NCBI RefSeq assembly: GCF_009711165.2
Contig: NZ_WMID02000012.1
Coordinates: 62,001-126,000 of the forward strand
Direction of reading: 5' to 3'
Length of the DNA: 64,000 nt
Origin: Flavobacterium sp. MC2016-06
GTDB taxonomy: Bacteria > Bacteroidota > Bacteroidia > Flavobacteriales > Flavobacteriaceae
This document shows positions 7,120 to 15,641 of this stretch, piece after piece. Both the position numbers and the translations under genes were made by a program. Below the pieces are notes generated by a model. That model made no database searches. It saw nothing but the letters and a program-made list of their open reading frames with translations, and was not told the DNA's origin. Each line of letters opens with the position of its first letter. Position 1 is the first letter of the stretch.

Positions 7120-8823
7120 CTATTCTACCAATTCAACCATTTTAAATTCACCTTCAACGGCAACTTTAGTCAAACCGTGTTTCGATAAGCCTTTCATTGC
7201 AGAATCCCATTTTTTACCGCTTAGATTCGCTTTTATTTTTAGCTGCGTTAATTCAATTTTATTTTCGTTCGCTTTCAAAAGATCGATGATAAATTTTTCT
7301 TCATCAGTCAATTCAACAGCGATTTGTTTTTTCTCCGGACGCATCTGCGGGAACAATAAAACTTCCTGAATAGAAACATTATTAGTCAAATACATCATCA
7401 AACGGTCCATTCCAATTCCCATTCCAGAAGTAGGAGGCATACCGTATTCAAGTGCTCTTAAGAAATCTTCATCGATAATTCCAGTCGCTTCATCATCACC
7501 TTTTTCAGACAAACGCATTTGATCTTCAAAACGCTCTCTTTGATCAATTGGGTCGTTTAATTCAGAATAAGCATTTGCTACTTCTTTACCACAAATCATT
7601 AATTCAAAACGTTCAGTCAATTCAGGATTGTCACGGTGTTCTTTACACAACGGAGACATTTCTTTTGGATAATCTGTAATAAAAGTTGGCTGAATATAAT
7701 TTCCTTCGCATTTAGCGCCAAAAATTTCATCAATCAATTTTCCTTTCCCCATTGTTTTATCAACGTCAATTCCCATGCCTTTAGCGGCTTCGTAAAGCTC
7801 TTCTTCGCTTTTTCCAGAAATATCAAAACCAGTAAAATGTTTGATAGAATCTGTCATTGTAACACGAGCGTAAGGCGCTTTAAAGTTGATTGTATGTTCT
7901 CCAAAAATCACATCAGAAGAACCATTTACAGCAACAGCACAGTGCTCCAAAAGATCCTCGGCAAAGTTCATCATCCAGTTGTAGTCTTTGTAGGCTACAT
8001 ATATTTCCATAGCGGTAAATTCTGGGTTATGCGTTCTGTCCATTCCTTCGTTACGGAAGTTTTTAGAAAACTCATAAACACCATCAAAACCACCAACAAT
8101 TAATCTTTTTAAGTATAACTCATTCGCAATACGCATATACAACGGAATGTCAAGCGAGTTATGGTGTGTAGTAAACGGACGCGCTGCAGCTCCACCAGGA
8201 ATTGGCTGTAAAACCGGAGTTTCAACCTCAAGGTAACCTGCACCGTTAAAAAAGTCACGCATTGCGTTAAACAATTTGGTACGTTTTACAAAAGTATCTT
8301 TTACGTTTTGGTTTACCGTTAAATCTACATAACGCATTCTGTAACGCAATTCAGGATCGCTAAAAGGATCATGTACTTTTCCGTCTTCGTCTACTTTTGG
8401 TAACGGAAGCGGACGCAAAGTTTTACTCAAAAAAGTAAAACCGCTAACACGAATACATTGTTCGCCAACTTTAGTTGTAAACAATTCTCCTTCAATACCA
8501 ATAAAATCTCCCAAATCGGTCAATTTTTTAAAAACCGTATTGTACAAAGTTTTGTCTTCACCTTCACACAAATTATCGCGGTTCACGTACAATTGTACAC
8601 GTCCTTCGCTATCTTGTAATTCAGAAAAACAAACTTTACCTTGATCTCTCACACTCATCAAACGACCCGCAACGATCACCTTCTTACCTTCTTCAAACGA
8701 CTCCTTTATTTGCTTAGAAGTATGATTTACAGGAAAAAGATTAGCAGGATAAGGATTGATTCCTAAGTTGCGTAAGTTTTGAAGTTTTTCTCTTCGGATG
8801 ATTTCTTGTTCAGATAAGGCCAT
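7120..8823 (-). CDS. lysS: Lysyl-tRNA synthetase, class II
   Basis: 567 residues; charges tRNA-Lys with lysine using ATP in the cytoplasm. An N-terminal OB-fold anticodon-binding domain (about 50-150, with VIVAGRLMSVRDQGKVCF) is followed by the class II catalytic core. Motif 2 is visible as FRNEGMDRTHNPEFTAMEIY and motif 3 as GMGIGMDRLMMYL. The enzyme usually ends shortly after motif 3 (LLFPQMRPE, near residue 500). Here about 65 further residues follow, including TDEEKFIIDLLKANENKIEL and a Lys-rich tail, apparently a small helical appendix. The gene has its own canonical promoter on the minus strand and is monocistronic. Confidence 0.97.
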   Translation of the reverse strand: MALSEQEIIRREKLQNLRNLGINPYPANLFPVNHTSKQIKESFEEGKKVIVAGRLMSVRDQGKVCFSELQDSEGRVQLYVNRDNLCEGEDKTLYNTVFKKLTDLGDFIGIEGELFTTKVGEQCIRVSGFTFLSKTLRPLPLPKVDEDGKVHDPFSDPELRYRMRYVDLTVNQNVKDTFVKRTKLFNAMRDFFNGAGYLEVETPVLQPIPGGAAARPFTTHHNSLDIPLYMRIANELYLKRLIVGGFDGVYEFSKNFRNEGMDRTHNPEFTAMEIYVAYKDYNWMMNFAEDLLEHCAVAVNGSSDVIFGEHTINFKAPYARVTMTDSIKHFTGFDISGKSEEELYEAAKGMGIDVDKTMGKGKLIDEIFGAKCEGNYIQPTFITDYPKEMSPLCKEHRDNPELTERFELMICGKEVANAYSELNDPIDQRERFEDQMRLSEKGDDEATGIIDEDFLRALEYGMPPTSGMGIGMDRLMMYLTNNVSIQEVLLFPQMRPEKKQIAVELTDEEKFIIDLLKANENKIELTQLKIKANLSGKKWDSAMKGLSKHGLTKVAVEGEFKMVELVE

Positions 8824-8845
8824 TATATACTGTTTTTTAAGTGTG

Positions 8846-8875
8846 CAAAGATAGTTAATTTTGAAAAAGTGACAA
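8846..8875 (-). promoter_or_regulatory. lysS promoter, Bacteroidota consensus
   Basis: On the minus strand TTG (8875-8873), a 19-nt spacer and TATCTTTG (8853-8846) fit the consensus TTG/TAnnTTTG of the Bacteroidota primary sigma factor. The -7 box lies 22 bp upstream of the lysS start. Confidence 0.8.
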
Positions 8876-8942
8876 TTTCAAAATTTGAAAATAATTTTAG
8901 TTTTTTCAGGAGCAGAGAAAAGCTGTTATTCATCAACAATTG

Positions 8943-9022
8943 TCCCGCTATTCACTATATCTTTTTTGCAGAAAAAGCAAAAAAGGATGCCGTTTCTATC
9001 GGGGCTAAGCCAGAAATTTAGT
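8943..9022. repeat. Dispersed intergenic hairpin repeat, copy 1
   Basis: The order is GTCCCG, then ATCTTTTTTGC paired with GCAAAAAAGGAT (imperfect stem, AGAAAAA loop region), then CCGTTTCTATCGGGGCTA and an AGAAATTTAG tail. A second copy at 61275-61378 keeps the same order and the same stem with different bases. The outer GTCCCG can also pair with CGGGGC through one wobble pair. Confidence 0.65.
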
Positions 9023-9194
9023 TTTCAAATGACCTTTTAGTGGGAGCGTTTAGTTTGTTGCTGTATATTTTTTTGTCATAAATGGAAAAAAACAAAATAG
9101 AAATACTCAAAACAGCATTAATAAAAGCGTAAGAAATTAATTTCAAATATCAGTATCTTAGCAATTCATTAGCTCAGAATCTTTAAGAAACCAA

Positions 9195-9920
9195 ATGAAA
9201 AAACTATTAGCCTTTTTATTCTTTACGATCTTAATTAGCTGTCAAATAACAGAAACTATCCATTTAAATGCAGATGGAAGCGGCAATATTGAAGTGATTA
9301 ATCTTCGTGACGAAAACAGTTATATGCAATTGGCCGGTGAAAATTATTCGAAAGAAGAAAAATTTCAAGATACAACTTATGTTTTTCAGGAATACATTAA
9401 AAAATACAACGAGACATTTTTAAAATACACGCTAGAAGAACAAAAACTATTTCTAAAATATTCGAATGTAAAAGTACATCTCAAAAAAAGTTCCTTCGAA
9501 AAAGAATTTAGAGATGTATTTACGCTGGACTTTACTAAAATTTCAGATGTTCCTGATTTGTTTAAGACAGAAAATTATGCAGACGATATTAAATACAATT
9601 ATGCATTAACTGCCGAAAGACATTATTATAAAATAGGATATACTTTTGACGGAACAGTTTTTAAGCGTTTGGTCGTAGTTACAAATGAAGCTCAATTACA
9701 AAAAACAAAAGAGGATTTTAAAAATAGAGATCCTAAATATGCATCATTAAAATTGACACAGCTTTATACTTTAAAATATCATTTTCCGCGAAAGATAAAA
9801 TCCGTTTCAAACGAAAAAGCAATTCTAAGTCCAGATAAAAAAGCATTGACAATAGAATTTCAAATAACAGATTGTCTTTTAAATCCTGAAAGTACAAATC
9901 TGGAAGTGATTTTAGAATAA
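9195..9920 (+). CDS. Lipoprotein, paralogue of the next gene
   Basis: 241 residues. Signal sequence with lipobox LISC, giving lipidated Cys16, followed by ITETIHLNADGSGNIEV. The C-terminal part has LKYHFPRKIKSVSN and a closing beta-rich segment. The same landmarks recur at matching positions in the next gene (TENININDNGTGNFSV and LKYHFPKKVKKISN), so the two are diverged tandem duplicates. No named domain is recognised. Related lipoproteins are common in Flavobacterium, and their function is unknown to me. Likely exposed to the periplasm or surface. Confidence 0.75.
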   Translation: MKKLLAFLFFTILISCQITETIHLNADGSGNIEVINLRDENSYMQLAGENYSKEEKFQDTTYVFQEYIKKYNETFLKYTLEEQKLFLKYSNVKVHLKKSSFEKEFRDVFTLDFTKISDVPDLFKTENYADDIKYNYALTAERHYYKIGYTFDGTVFKRLVVVTNEAQLQKTKEDFKNRDPKYASLKLTQLYTLKYHFPRKIKSVSNEKAILSPDKKALTIEFQITDCLLNPESTNLEVILE

Positions 9921-9993
9921 GATATCTATCTAAGGGAATATTATAGAGAAAATTAAAGAAATCAACGATTAAACATTTTAGAAATAGACTTCG

Positions 9994-10001
9994 TATCTTT
10001 G
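9994..10001 (+). promoter_or_regulatory. -7 promoter element of the second lipoprotein gene
   Basis: TATCTTTG fits TAnnTTTG exactly and lies 17 bp before the start codon, so this gene probably has its own transcript. No clear TTG is seen at the -33 distance. Confidence 0.55.
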
Positions 10002-10018
10002 ATAAAAATTAATCCACG

Positions 10019-10774
10019 ATGAAATTATATAAATTACTTAGTTTTTCTTTTTTATTAGCAACTCTTGCAAGTTGTACTTTCACTGAAAATATTAATATAA
10101 ATGATAACGGAACCGGAAATTTTTCTGTAGATATGGATGGTTCTTCCTTAATGGCAATGGCCGGCGATCAAATTGGGAGCCAAATGGGAGCCAATGCTAA
10201 AAAAGAAATCGATTCTAGTTTTACCTTTAAACAATTGTTTGCAGATAAAAAAGACAGTATTGCAAAACTTTCTCCAGAGTCTCAGAAAGAACTTAAAAAG
10301 CTGGAAAATTTTGTAGTTCACACTAAAATGAGCAGTGAAAAGAAAGAGTTTTTAATGACATTTTCTACTGATTTTAAAAGTGTAAACGATCTGCAGGATA
10401 TATTACAAACACTGAGTACTTTTCAGAAATTAGAACAAGGCGGAAGCGCTGCGACACCACTTGGTGGTAATTTTGGAAATAACAACAGCAAATTAAGTTA
10501 TACTTACGACGGAAAGAAGTTTACTCGTAAAGCTGTAATAGACCAACAAAAACTGGCTGAAAAAAAGAATGATTCTGCTGCAGATATGTCTAAAATGATT
10601 TTTGCTTCGTCTAATTATATTTTAAAGTATCATTTTCCTAAAAAAGTAAAAAAGATATCAAATCCGAATGCTTTATTTAGTGAAGACAGAAAAACAATTA
10701 CAATTCAATACCCCTTTAAGGATTACATGGAGAATCCAGACAAACTTAACTTTGAAGTAGAGTTTGAAAAATAA
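10019..10774 (+). CDS. Lipoprotein, paralogue of the previous gene
   Basis: 251 residues with lipobox LASC (Cys19). After the N-terminal INDNGTGNFSVDM region it carries a Met-rich segment (SSLMAMAGDQIGSQMGA) that the paralogue lacks, and a Gly/Asn-rich stretch near residue 142-158 (GGSAATPLGGNFGNNN). The C-terminal LKYHFPKKVKK segment is shared with the paralogue. Function unknown. The stop codon is 5 bp before lipB, so lipB is probably transcribed from this gene's promoter. Confidence 0.75.
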   Translation: MKLYKLLSFSFLLATLASCTFTENININDNGTGNFSVDMDGSSLMAMAGDQIGSQMGANAKKEIDSSFTFKQLFADKKDSIAKLSPESQKELKKLENFVVHTKMSSEKKEFLMTFSTDFKSVNDLQDILQTLSTFQKLEQGGSAATPLGGNFGNNNSKLSYTYDGKKFTRKAVIDQQKLAEKKNDSAADMSKMIFASSNYILKYHFPKKVKKISNPNALFSEDRKTITIQYPFKDYMENPDKLNFEVEFEK

Positions 10775-10779
10775 TAAAA

Positions 10780-11478
10780 ATGAACAAAAAAATTCAACTT
10801 CAGGATTTAGGTCAAAAAGATTATAAAGCCACTTGGGAATATCAAGAAGAACTTTTTAAAGATATAGTTGATTTAAAAATAAAAAATAGAAGAGAGGAAC
10901 TGGATTTGCCAACTCCAAATTATCTGATTTTTGTAGAGCATCCGCATGTTTATACTTTAGGAAAAAGTGGTGATTTTGAGAATTTACTTTTAAATGAAAA
11001 ACAGCTCGAAGCTAAAGGAGCTACGTTTTATAAAATTAATCGTGGCGGCGATATTACGTATCACGGACCCGGGCAGATTGTAGGTTATCCGATTTTAGAT
11101 TTAGAAAATTTCTTTACAGATATTCATAAATACCTGCGTTTTCTAGAAGAATCTATTATTCTAACATTGGCTGAATATGGTTTAGAATGTGGTAGAAGTG
11201 AAGGTGAAACAGGTGTTTGGCTTGGTGCTGGAACTCCGTTTGCACGAAAAATTTGTGCGCTTGGTGTACGTGCTTCACGCTGGGTAACTATGCATGGATT
11301 AGCTTTAAATGTAAATGTAGATTTAGGCTATTTTGATAATATAATTCCATGTGGCATTCGTGGTAAAGGTGTTACCTCTTTACAAGTAGAATTAGGTGTA
11401 GAAAAAGTAGATGAAGAAGAAGTAAAAGCTAAGATTTTAAAACATATGGCTCATTTATTTGAAGCCGAATTTGTTTAA
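10780..11478 (+). CDS. lipB: Octanoyltransferase
   Basis: 232 residues. Transfers octanoate from acyl carrier protein to lipoyl domains of enzymes such as pyruvate and 2-oxoglutarate dehydrogenase, the first step of endogenous lipoate synthesis. The signature [12 protein letters not shown] lies at 88-99; the catalytic pair is Lys157 ([10 protein letters not shown]) and Cys191 ([12 protein letters not shown]). The length is usual for the family. It overlaps the convergent rnhB gene by 4 bp. No lipoyl synthase gene is nearby. Confidence 0.96.
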   Translation: MNKKIQLQDLGQKDYKATWEYQEELFKDIVDLKIKNRREELDLPTPNYLIFVEHPHVYTLGKSGDFENLLLNEKQLEAKGATFYKINRGGDITYHGPGQIVGYPILDLENFFTDIHKYLRFLEESIILTLAEYGLECGRSEGETGVWLGAGTPFARKICALGVRASRWVTMHGLALNVNVDLGYFDNIIPCGIRGKGVTSLQVELGVEKVDEEEVKAKILKHMAHLFEAEFV

Positions 11479-12134
11479 AGATCTAAGCTCAATTGTTCAG
11501 GTAAAAGTCTAAAACTCATTCGGTGATATTTTGTAGGGCCATATTTTTTTATGGCCTCACGATGTTCTTTGGTTGGGTAGCCTTTGTTTTTTTTCCAATT
11601 GTACATTGGAAACTCTTCGTGAATTTTGTCCATATACTCATCGCGATATGTTTTTGCCAAAACAGATGCGGCAGCAATACTTAAAAATTTAGAATCTCCT
11701 TTTATAATACTTTGATTCGGAATTGATTTTAACAATTCTATTTCTGTTTTAGAAAATTGTTTTCCAAAACTATTCTTTAAACCCAATTTTGCATTTAATG
11801 CACGGTTTCCATCTACAATAATAAATTCTGGGGTTTGATTTAATTTTAAAATGCATTCCTGCATGCCTTTCATAGAAGCATTCAGGATGTTTATTTCGTC
11901 AATTTCATTTGCATGTAAATGAGTTACAGAAAAACACACTGCATATTCTTCTATAATTGGTTTTAGCCTTTCTCTAACTTTCTCCGATAACTGTTTACTG
12001 TCGTTTAAAACTTCATTGTTAAAATCAGGCGGTAAAATTACGGCTGCGGCAGTTACAGGCCCTGCCAAACACCCACGTCCAGCTTCATCAGTACCAGTTT
12101 CTAACACAAATCCAGAGAAATTTTTTTCAAGCAT
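11475..12134 (-). CDS. rnhB: Ribonuclease HII
   Basis: Cleaves the RNA strand of RNA-DNA hybrids and removes misincorporated ribonucleotides. Acidic active-site motifs are present: [14 protein letters not shown] near the N terminus, [10 protein letters not shown] in the middle and [21 protein letters not shown] after it. The C terminus [14 protein letters not shown] is typical. The start at 12134 (MLEKNFSGF) is preferred because homologues begin close to the DEAGRG motif; an in-frame ATG at 12161 would add nine Lys-rich residues. Convergent with lipB, with a 4-bp overlap. Confidence 0.94.
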   Translation of the reverse strand: MLEKNFSGFVLETGTDEAGRGCLAGPVTAAAVILPPDFNNEVLNDSKQLSEKVRERLKPIIEEYAVCFSVTHLHANEIDEINILNASMKGMQECILKLNQTPEFIIVDGNRALNAKLGLKNSFGKQFSKTEIELLKSIPNQSIIKGDSKFLSIAAASVLAKTYRDEYMDKIHEEFPMYNWKKNKGYPTKEHREAIKKYGPTKYHRMSFRLLPEQLSLDL

Positions 12135-12518
12135 TTTTTTACATTTTTTATTAAATGACAAATATTGTAAAATTTTTTAAAAGATTTTTATGCTTTTTTT
12201 TCTAAAAAATGTTAGGTTTTATCAAAACCTTAAAAAAGATGTTAATTTTAACGATGTTGCTAAAAGTTTAGATGCTTTTTTGTGCTTTTAATTGAATGAA
12301 GTTTAAAATTGTTAAAATTATGTTAATATATTCTGGTTTATTAAAATGAAAGAATGTCAATATTTAAGGAATTACATTGTTAAAAGCGACAAAAATATTC
12401 TATTTTAGGATATATGTTAATGGATTGCTAAAAATTCTGAAAAAATTAAGTTAAAATTGTTTGTTATTTTAAGAAATAATTAAGATGTTTGCGACATACT
12501 AATTCAAAATAAATTAAA
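12135..12518. other. Gene-free AT-rich region between rnhB and the susC-like gene
   Basis: Divergent region of about 380 bp, extremely AT-rich. One small hairpin, AGGTTTT-ATC-AAAACCT at 12214-12230, is visible. The best promoter-like element before susC is GATGTTTG near 12483, one base from TAnnTTTG. No gene or repeat is recognised. Confidence 0.5.
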
Positions 12519-15500
12519 ATGAAATTAAAATTACAATGGATTTGTACGCTATTATTAGCGTTATCTATGCAGTTTTCTTTTGCTCAAGAGCGAACTGTAT
12601 CTGGTAAGGTGTCTGACCAAACAGGCGTTATTCCAGGAGTAAATGTTGCTGTTAAAGGAAGTAAGGCTACTACTTACACTGATTTTGACGGGAGCTATTC
12701 GGTAAAAGCAAAAACAGGAGATGTTTTAGTTTTCTCATACGTTGGTATGAGTAACAAACAAATCACTGTTGGAGCCTCAAATACTGTAAACGTTACTTTA
12801 GAGTCTGAGGCTCAATTAATGAATGAGGTTGTTGTTGTTGGTTACGGTGTACAAAAAAGAAAGGAAGTAACTGGTTCTATTTCTAAAATAGCTGGAAAAG
12901 ACATTGCTAACTTGGTTACACCAAGTTTCGAGGGAGTTCTTGCAGGTAGAGCAACAGGGGTTCAGGTTTCAACTAACACAGGTCTTATTGGTGCTGCTCC
13001 AAAAATTAGAATTAGAGGTATTTCTACTATTTCTGGTATTACTGAGCCATTAATTGTTGTGGATGGTATGCCAATTTTTTCTGGTGATATAGGAGGTTCT
13101 TCTCCTACTAATGGTTTAGCAGATATTAACCCAGAAGATATCGAATCTTTTGATGTATTAAAAGATGGTGCTGCAACGGCTATTTATGGTTCTAGAGCAG
13201 CTAATGGTGTAATTTTAATTACTACTAAAAGCGGTAAAAAAGGCACTTTAAAAGTTAATTACTCAACTGTTTTAGGTGTTGCTAGTGCAGCTAAAAAATA
13301 TAATTTATTAGAAACTCCTGACTTTTTAGTTATCTCTAACGAAAAAAGAACAAACGCAGGACAAACTCCATGGGCTGTAGGAAGCACATTTAACACAGAC
13401 TGGCAGTCAGCAGTTTTAAGAAATGCTCCTCAAAGTACTCATAATCTTAACTTTAGTGGAGGTTCTGATAAAACAAAATACTATTTGTCTTTAGGTTATT
13501 CAGCTTTAGATGGTATCAACTTGGCTAATGATATGAAAAGATATACTATTAGAACTAATATAGATCAAGAAATCAACAAATGGTTAAGTATTGGTACAAA
13601 CTTAAACTTAAGTAGAACTGAGATTAATGGATTAAACAGTAATGCTAGTGGATTGTCAGGAAATATTTTTAATACAACAAGACAATTACCAAACACGCCG
13701 ATTTATGATGCAGCAGATCCAACAGGTTACAACCTTTCTGCTAATAATGCAACTGTTGGACAATGGGATAACTTAGCTCCTGTAGGAGATAATATTACAA
13801 ACATTATTTATGTTTTGGATCACAATAAATATAAATCTAATACTACAAGAATTATATTTAGTGCTTTTGCTAATGCAAAAATCACTTCTGATTTAAGTTA
13901 TAAATTACAAGTAAGTGCAGATAATGCAAGTACAGATGGTCTTCAATACTGGAATCCAATTCATGGTGATGGACGTGGTGCAAACGGAATTTTGTATCAA
14001 GATAATACAAATCTTATGAGATGGAACTGGCAAAATATCTTGAACTACAAGCATACTTTTGCTGAAGATCACAATGTTGGATTAACGGGTGTTGCTGAAT
14101 ATCAAAAAACTAGAAGTCAAAATTTCTGGGGTCAAGGAAGTGATATGTTAAGTGATTTCTTCAATCAAAACTTAGTAACTAATACTTTTAACACTAAAGA
14201 TACTGGTGGTGGTGTTACAGAAAAGGGAATTATTTCTTACTTAGGTCGTGCTACTTACAACTATAAAGAAAAATATTTTGTTCAAGGGTCTCTTAGACGT
14301 GACGGAATTTCTCAATTTGAGAAGGATGTAAGATATCATAACTTCCCTGGAGTTTCTGCTGGTTGGACAGTGTCTAAAGAAAACTTTATGGAAGGAATTA
14401 GTAAAGTTGTTTCTGATTTGAAATTTAGAGGTTCTTATTCTGAAGTAGGTAACGTTGATGTATTAGGCGGAATTGCATATCCTTCTAAAGGACTTACTGT
14501 TGGTTCTCCTAATGGTGGCTTAAATGGTATTGGATATTCTCAATATGGTAATAATTTATTACAATGGGAAACGAGTCATAAAGTTGACTTTGGTGCTGAT
14601 TTAGGTTTCTTAGATAATCGTTTGACTTTACAATTTGATTATTATAAAAACAACATTGATGGAATCGTTTTAGCAGCTCCAGTTGATCCTTCTATGGGTA
14701 TTCCTGGAAACGTAGTTAACTCGAACGTTGGTAAAATGTATAACCAAGGTTATGAATTTGCTGTTAGTTTTAAAGCAATTAATACTGCAAATTTCAGTTG
14801 GGATCTTTCTACTAACGTAACTCTTACTAAAAACGTTGTTACTGGTTTAGTTGCTGGACAAGATATTGTGGGTGGTTCTTCTACAGATACAAATATTGCG
14901 CCTAACATTATTATTAGACAAGGTGAGTCAATCAACTCTTTATATGGTTTTAGATACTACGGTGTTAACAAATCAAATGGTAACCCGGTTTATTATAAAG
15001 CTGATGGTAGTTTAGTACAAGGAAATCTTAATACACAAACTTATTTTGTGTATGATCCTAACAATCCTACTGGTCCTATGAATACTACAACGGCATCTTC
15101 TTTAGTAACTGCTGATAAAACTATTTTAGGAAACACATTGCCTACTTATTATGGATCGTTCTCATCTAACATGAAATATAAAAACGTTGATTTTGGTTTT
15201 ATGTTTAGATTTAGTGGAGGAAATAAAATTTTCAACTCTACAAGAAGAGAGTTAATGAATCAAAACTTTAACAATAATGGAACAGAGATTTTAGGAAGAT
15301 GGCAAAGTGTTGATAATCCTGGAGACGGATGGACACCAAGATTATACGCTAGTTCAAATACATTTACAAACCTTTCGGGAAGTGCAAGTACGCGTTTTGT
15401 TGAAGATGGAGATTTTATCTCACTTGACAATGTAAGTATTGGTTATACATTACCTAAAATGATAATGACTAAAATTGGAGTGGATAACTTTAGAATTTTT

Positions 15501-15632
15501 GCTCAGGCACAAAACATCTGGTTAATTTCAAAATATAAAGGAATTAACCCTGAAATGGAAACGTCTGGAGTAGATATTAACGGTACTCCACGTTCTAAAG
15601 TGATCTCATTAGGATTAAATGTAAGTTTATAA
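12519..15632 (+). CDS. SusC/RagA family TonB-linked outer membrane protein
   Basis: 1037 residues. Signal peptide ending FSFAQ; a carboxypeptidase-like regulatory domain (about 24-95, beginning RTVSGKVSDQTG); then the EVVVVGYGVQKRKEVTGS region that marks SusC proteins (TonB-box area), a plug domain with the DGMPIF and LKDGAATAIYGSRAANGVILITTK signatures, and a long beta-barrel. It forms the TonB-dependent channel of a SusCD nutrient-uptake complex in the outer membrane. The SusD partner follows after 9 bp. No glycanase, SusE, sensor or anti-sigma gene is adjacent, so the substrate cannot be deduced; glycans and peptides are both known for this family. Confidence 0.95.
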   Translation: MKLKLQWICTLLLALSMQFSFAQERTVSGKVSDQTGVIPGVNVAVKGSKATTYTDFDGSYSVKAKTGDVLVFSYVGMSNKQITVGASNTVNVTLESEAQLMNEVVVVGYGVQKRKEVTGSISKIAGKDIANLVTPSFEGVLAGRATGVQVSTNTGLIGAAPKIRIRGISTISGITEPLIVVDGMPIFSGDIGGSSPTNGLADINPEDIESFDVLKDGAATAIYGSRAANGVILITTKSGKKGTLKVNYSTVLGVASAAKKYNLLETPDFLVISNEKRTNAGQTPWAVGSTFNTDWQSAVLRNAPQSTHNLNFSGGSDKTKYYLSLGYSALDGINLANDMKRYTIRTNIDQEINKWLSIGTNLNLSRTEINGLNSNASGLSGNIFNTTRQLPNTPIYDAADPTGYNLSANNATVGQWDNLAPVGDNITNIIYVLDHNKYKSNTTRIIFSAFANAKITSDLSYKLQVSADNASTDGLQYWNPIHGDGRGANGILYQDNTNLMRWNWQNILNYKHTFAEDHNVGLTGVAEYQKTRSQNFWGQGSDMLSDFFNQNLVTNTFNTKDTGGGVTEKGIISYLGRATYNYKEKYFVQGSLRRDGISQFEKDVRYHNFPGVSAGWTVSKENFMEGISKVVSDLKFRGSYSEVGNVDVLGGIAYPSKGLTVGSPNGGLNGIGYSQYGNNLLQWETSHKVDFGADLGFLDNRLTLQFDYYKNNIDGIVLAAPVDPSMGIPGNVVNSNVGKMYNQGYEFAVSFKAINTANFSWDLSTNVTLTKNVVTGLVAGQDIVGGSSTDTNIAPNIIIRQGESINSLYGFRYYGVNKSNGNPVYYKADGSLVQGNLNTQTYFVYDPNNPTGPMNTTTASSLVTADKTILGNTLPTYYGSFSSNMKYKNVDFGFMFRFSGGNKIFNSTRRELMNQNFNNNGTEILGRWQSVDNPGDGWTPRLYASSNTFTNLSGSASTRFVEDGDFISLDNVSIGYTLPKMIMTKIGVDNFRIFAQAQNIWLISKYKGINPEMETSGVDINGTPRSKVISLGLNVSL

Positions 15633-15641
15633 TAAAAACAT

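Larger units (their letters stand above)
8824..9194. other. 371-bp gene-free stretch with lysS promoter and a dispersed repeat
   Basis: Divergent intergenic region. It holds the lysS promoter (8846-8875, minus strand), one copy of a dispersed hairpin repeat (8943-9022) and, on the plus strand, a weak -7-like box TATCTTAG at 9154-9161 ahead of the lipoprotein gene at 9195. Nothing else is recognised. Confidence 0.6.

Noticed and set aside
7636..8103. Open frame of 155 codons on the plus strand inside lysS
   Set aside because: Lies wholly opposite a certain gene, has no family resemblance, and its composition (many Cys, His and Phe) is that of antisense coding sequence.
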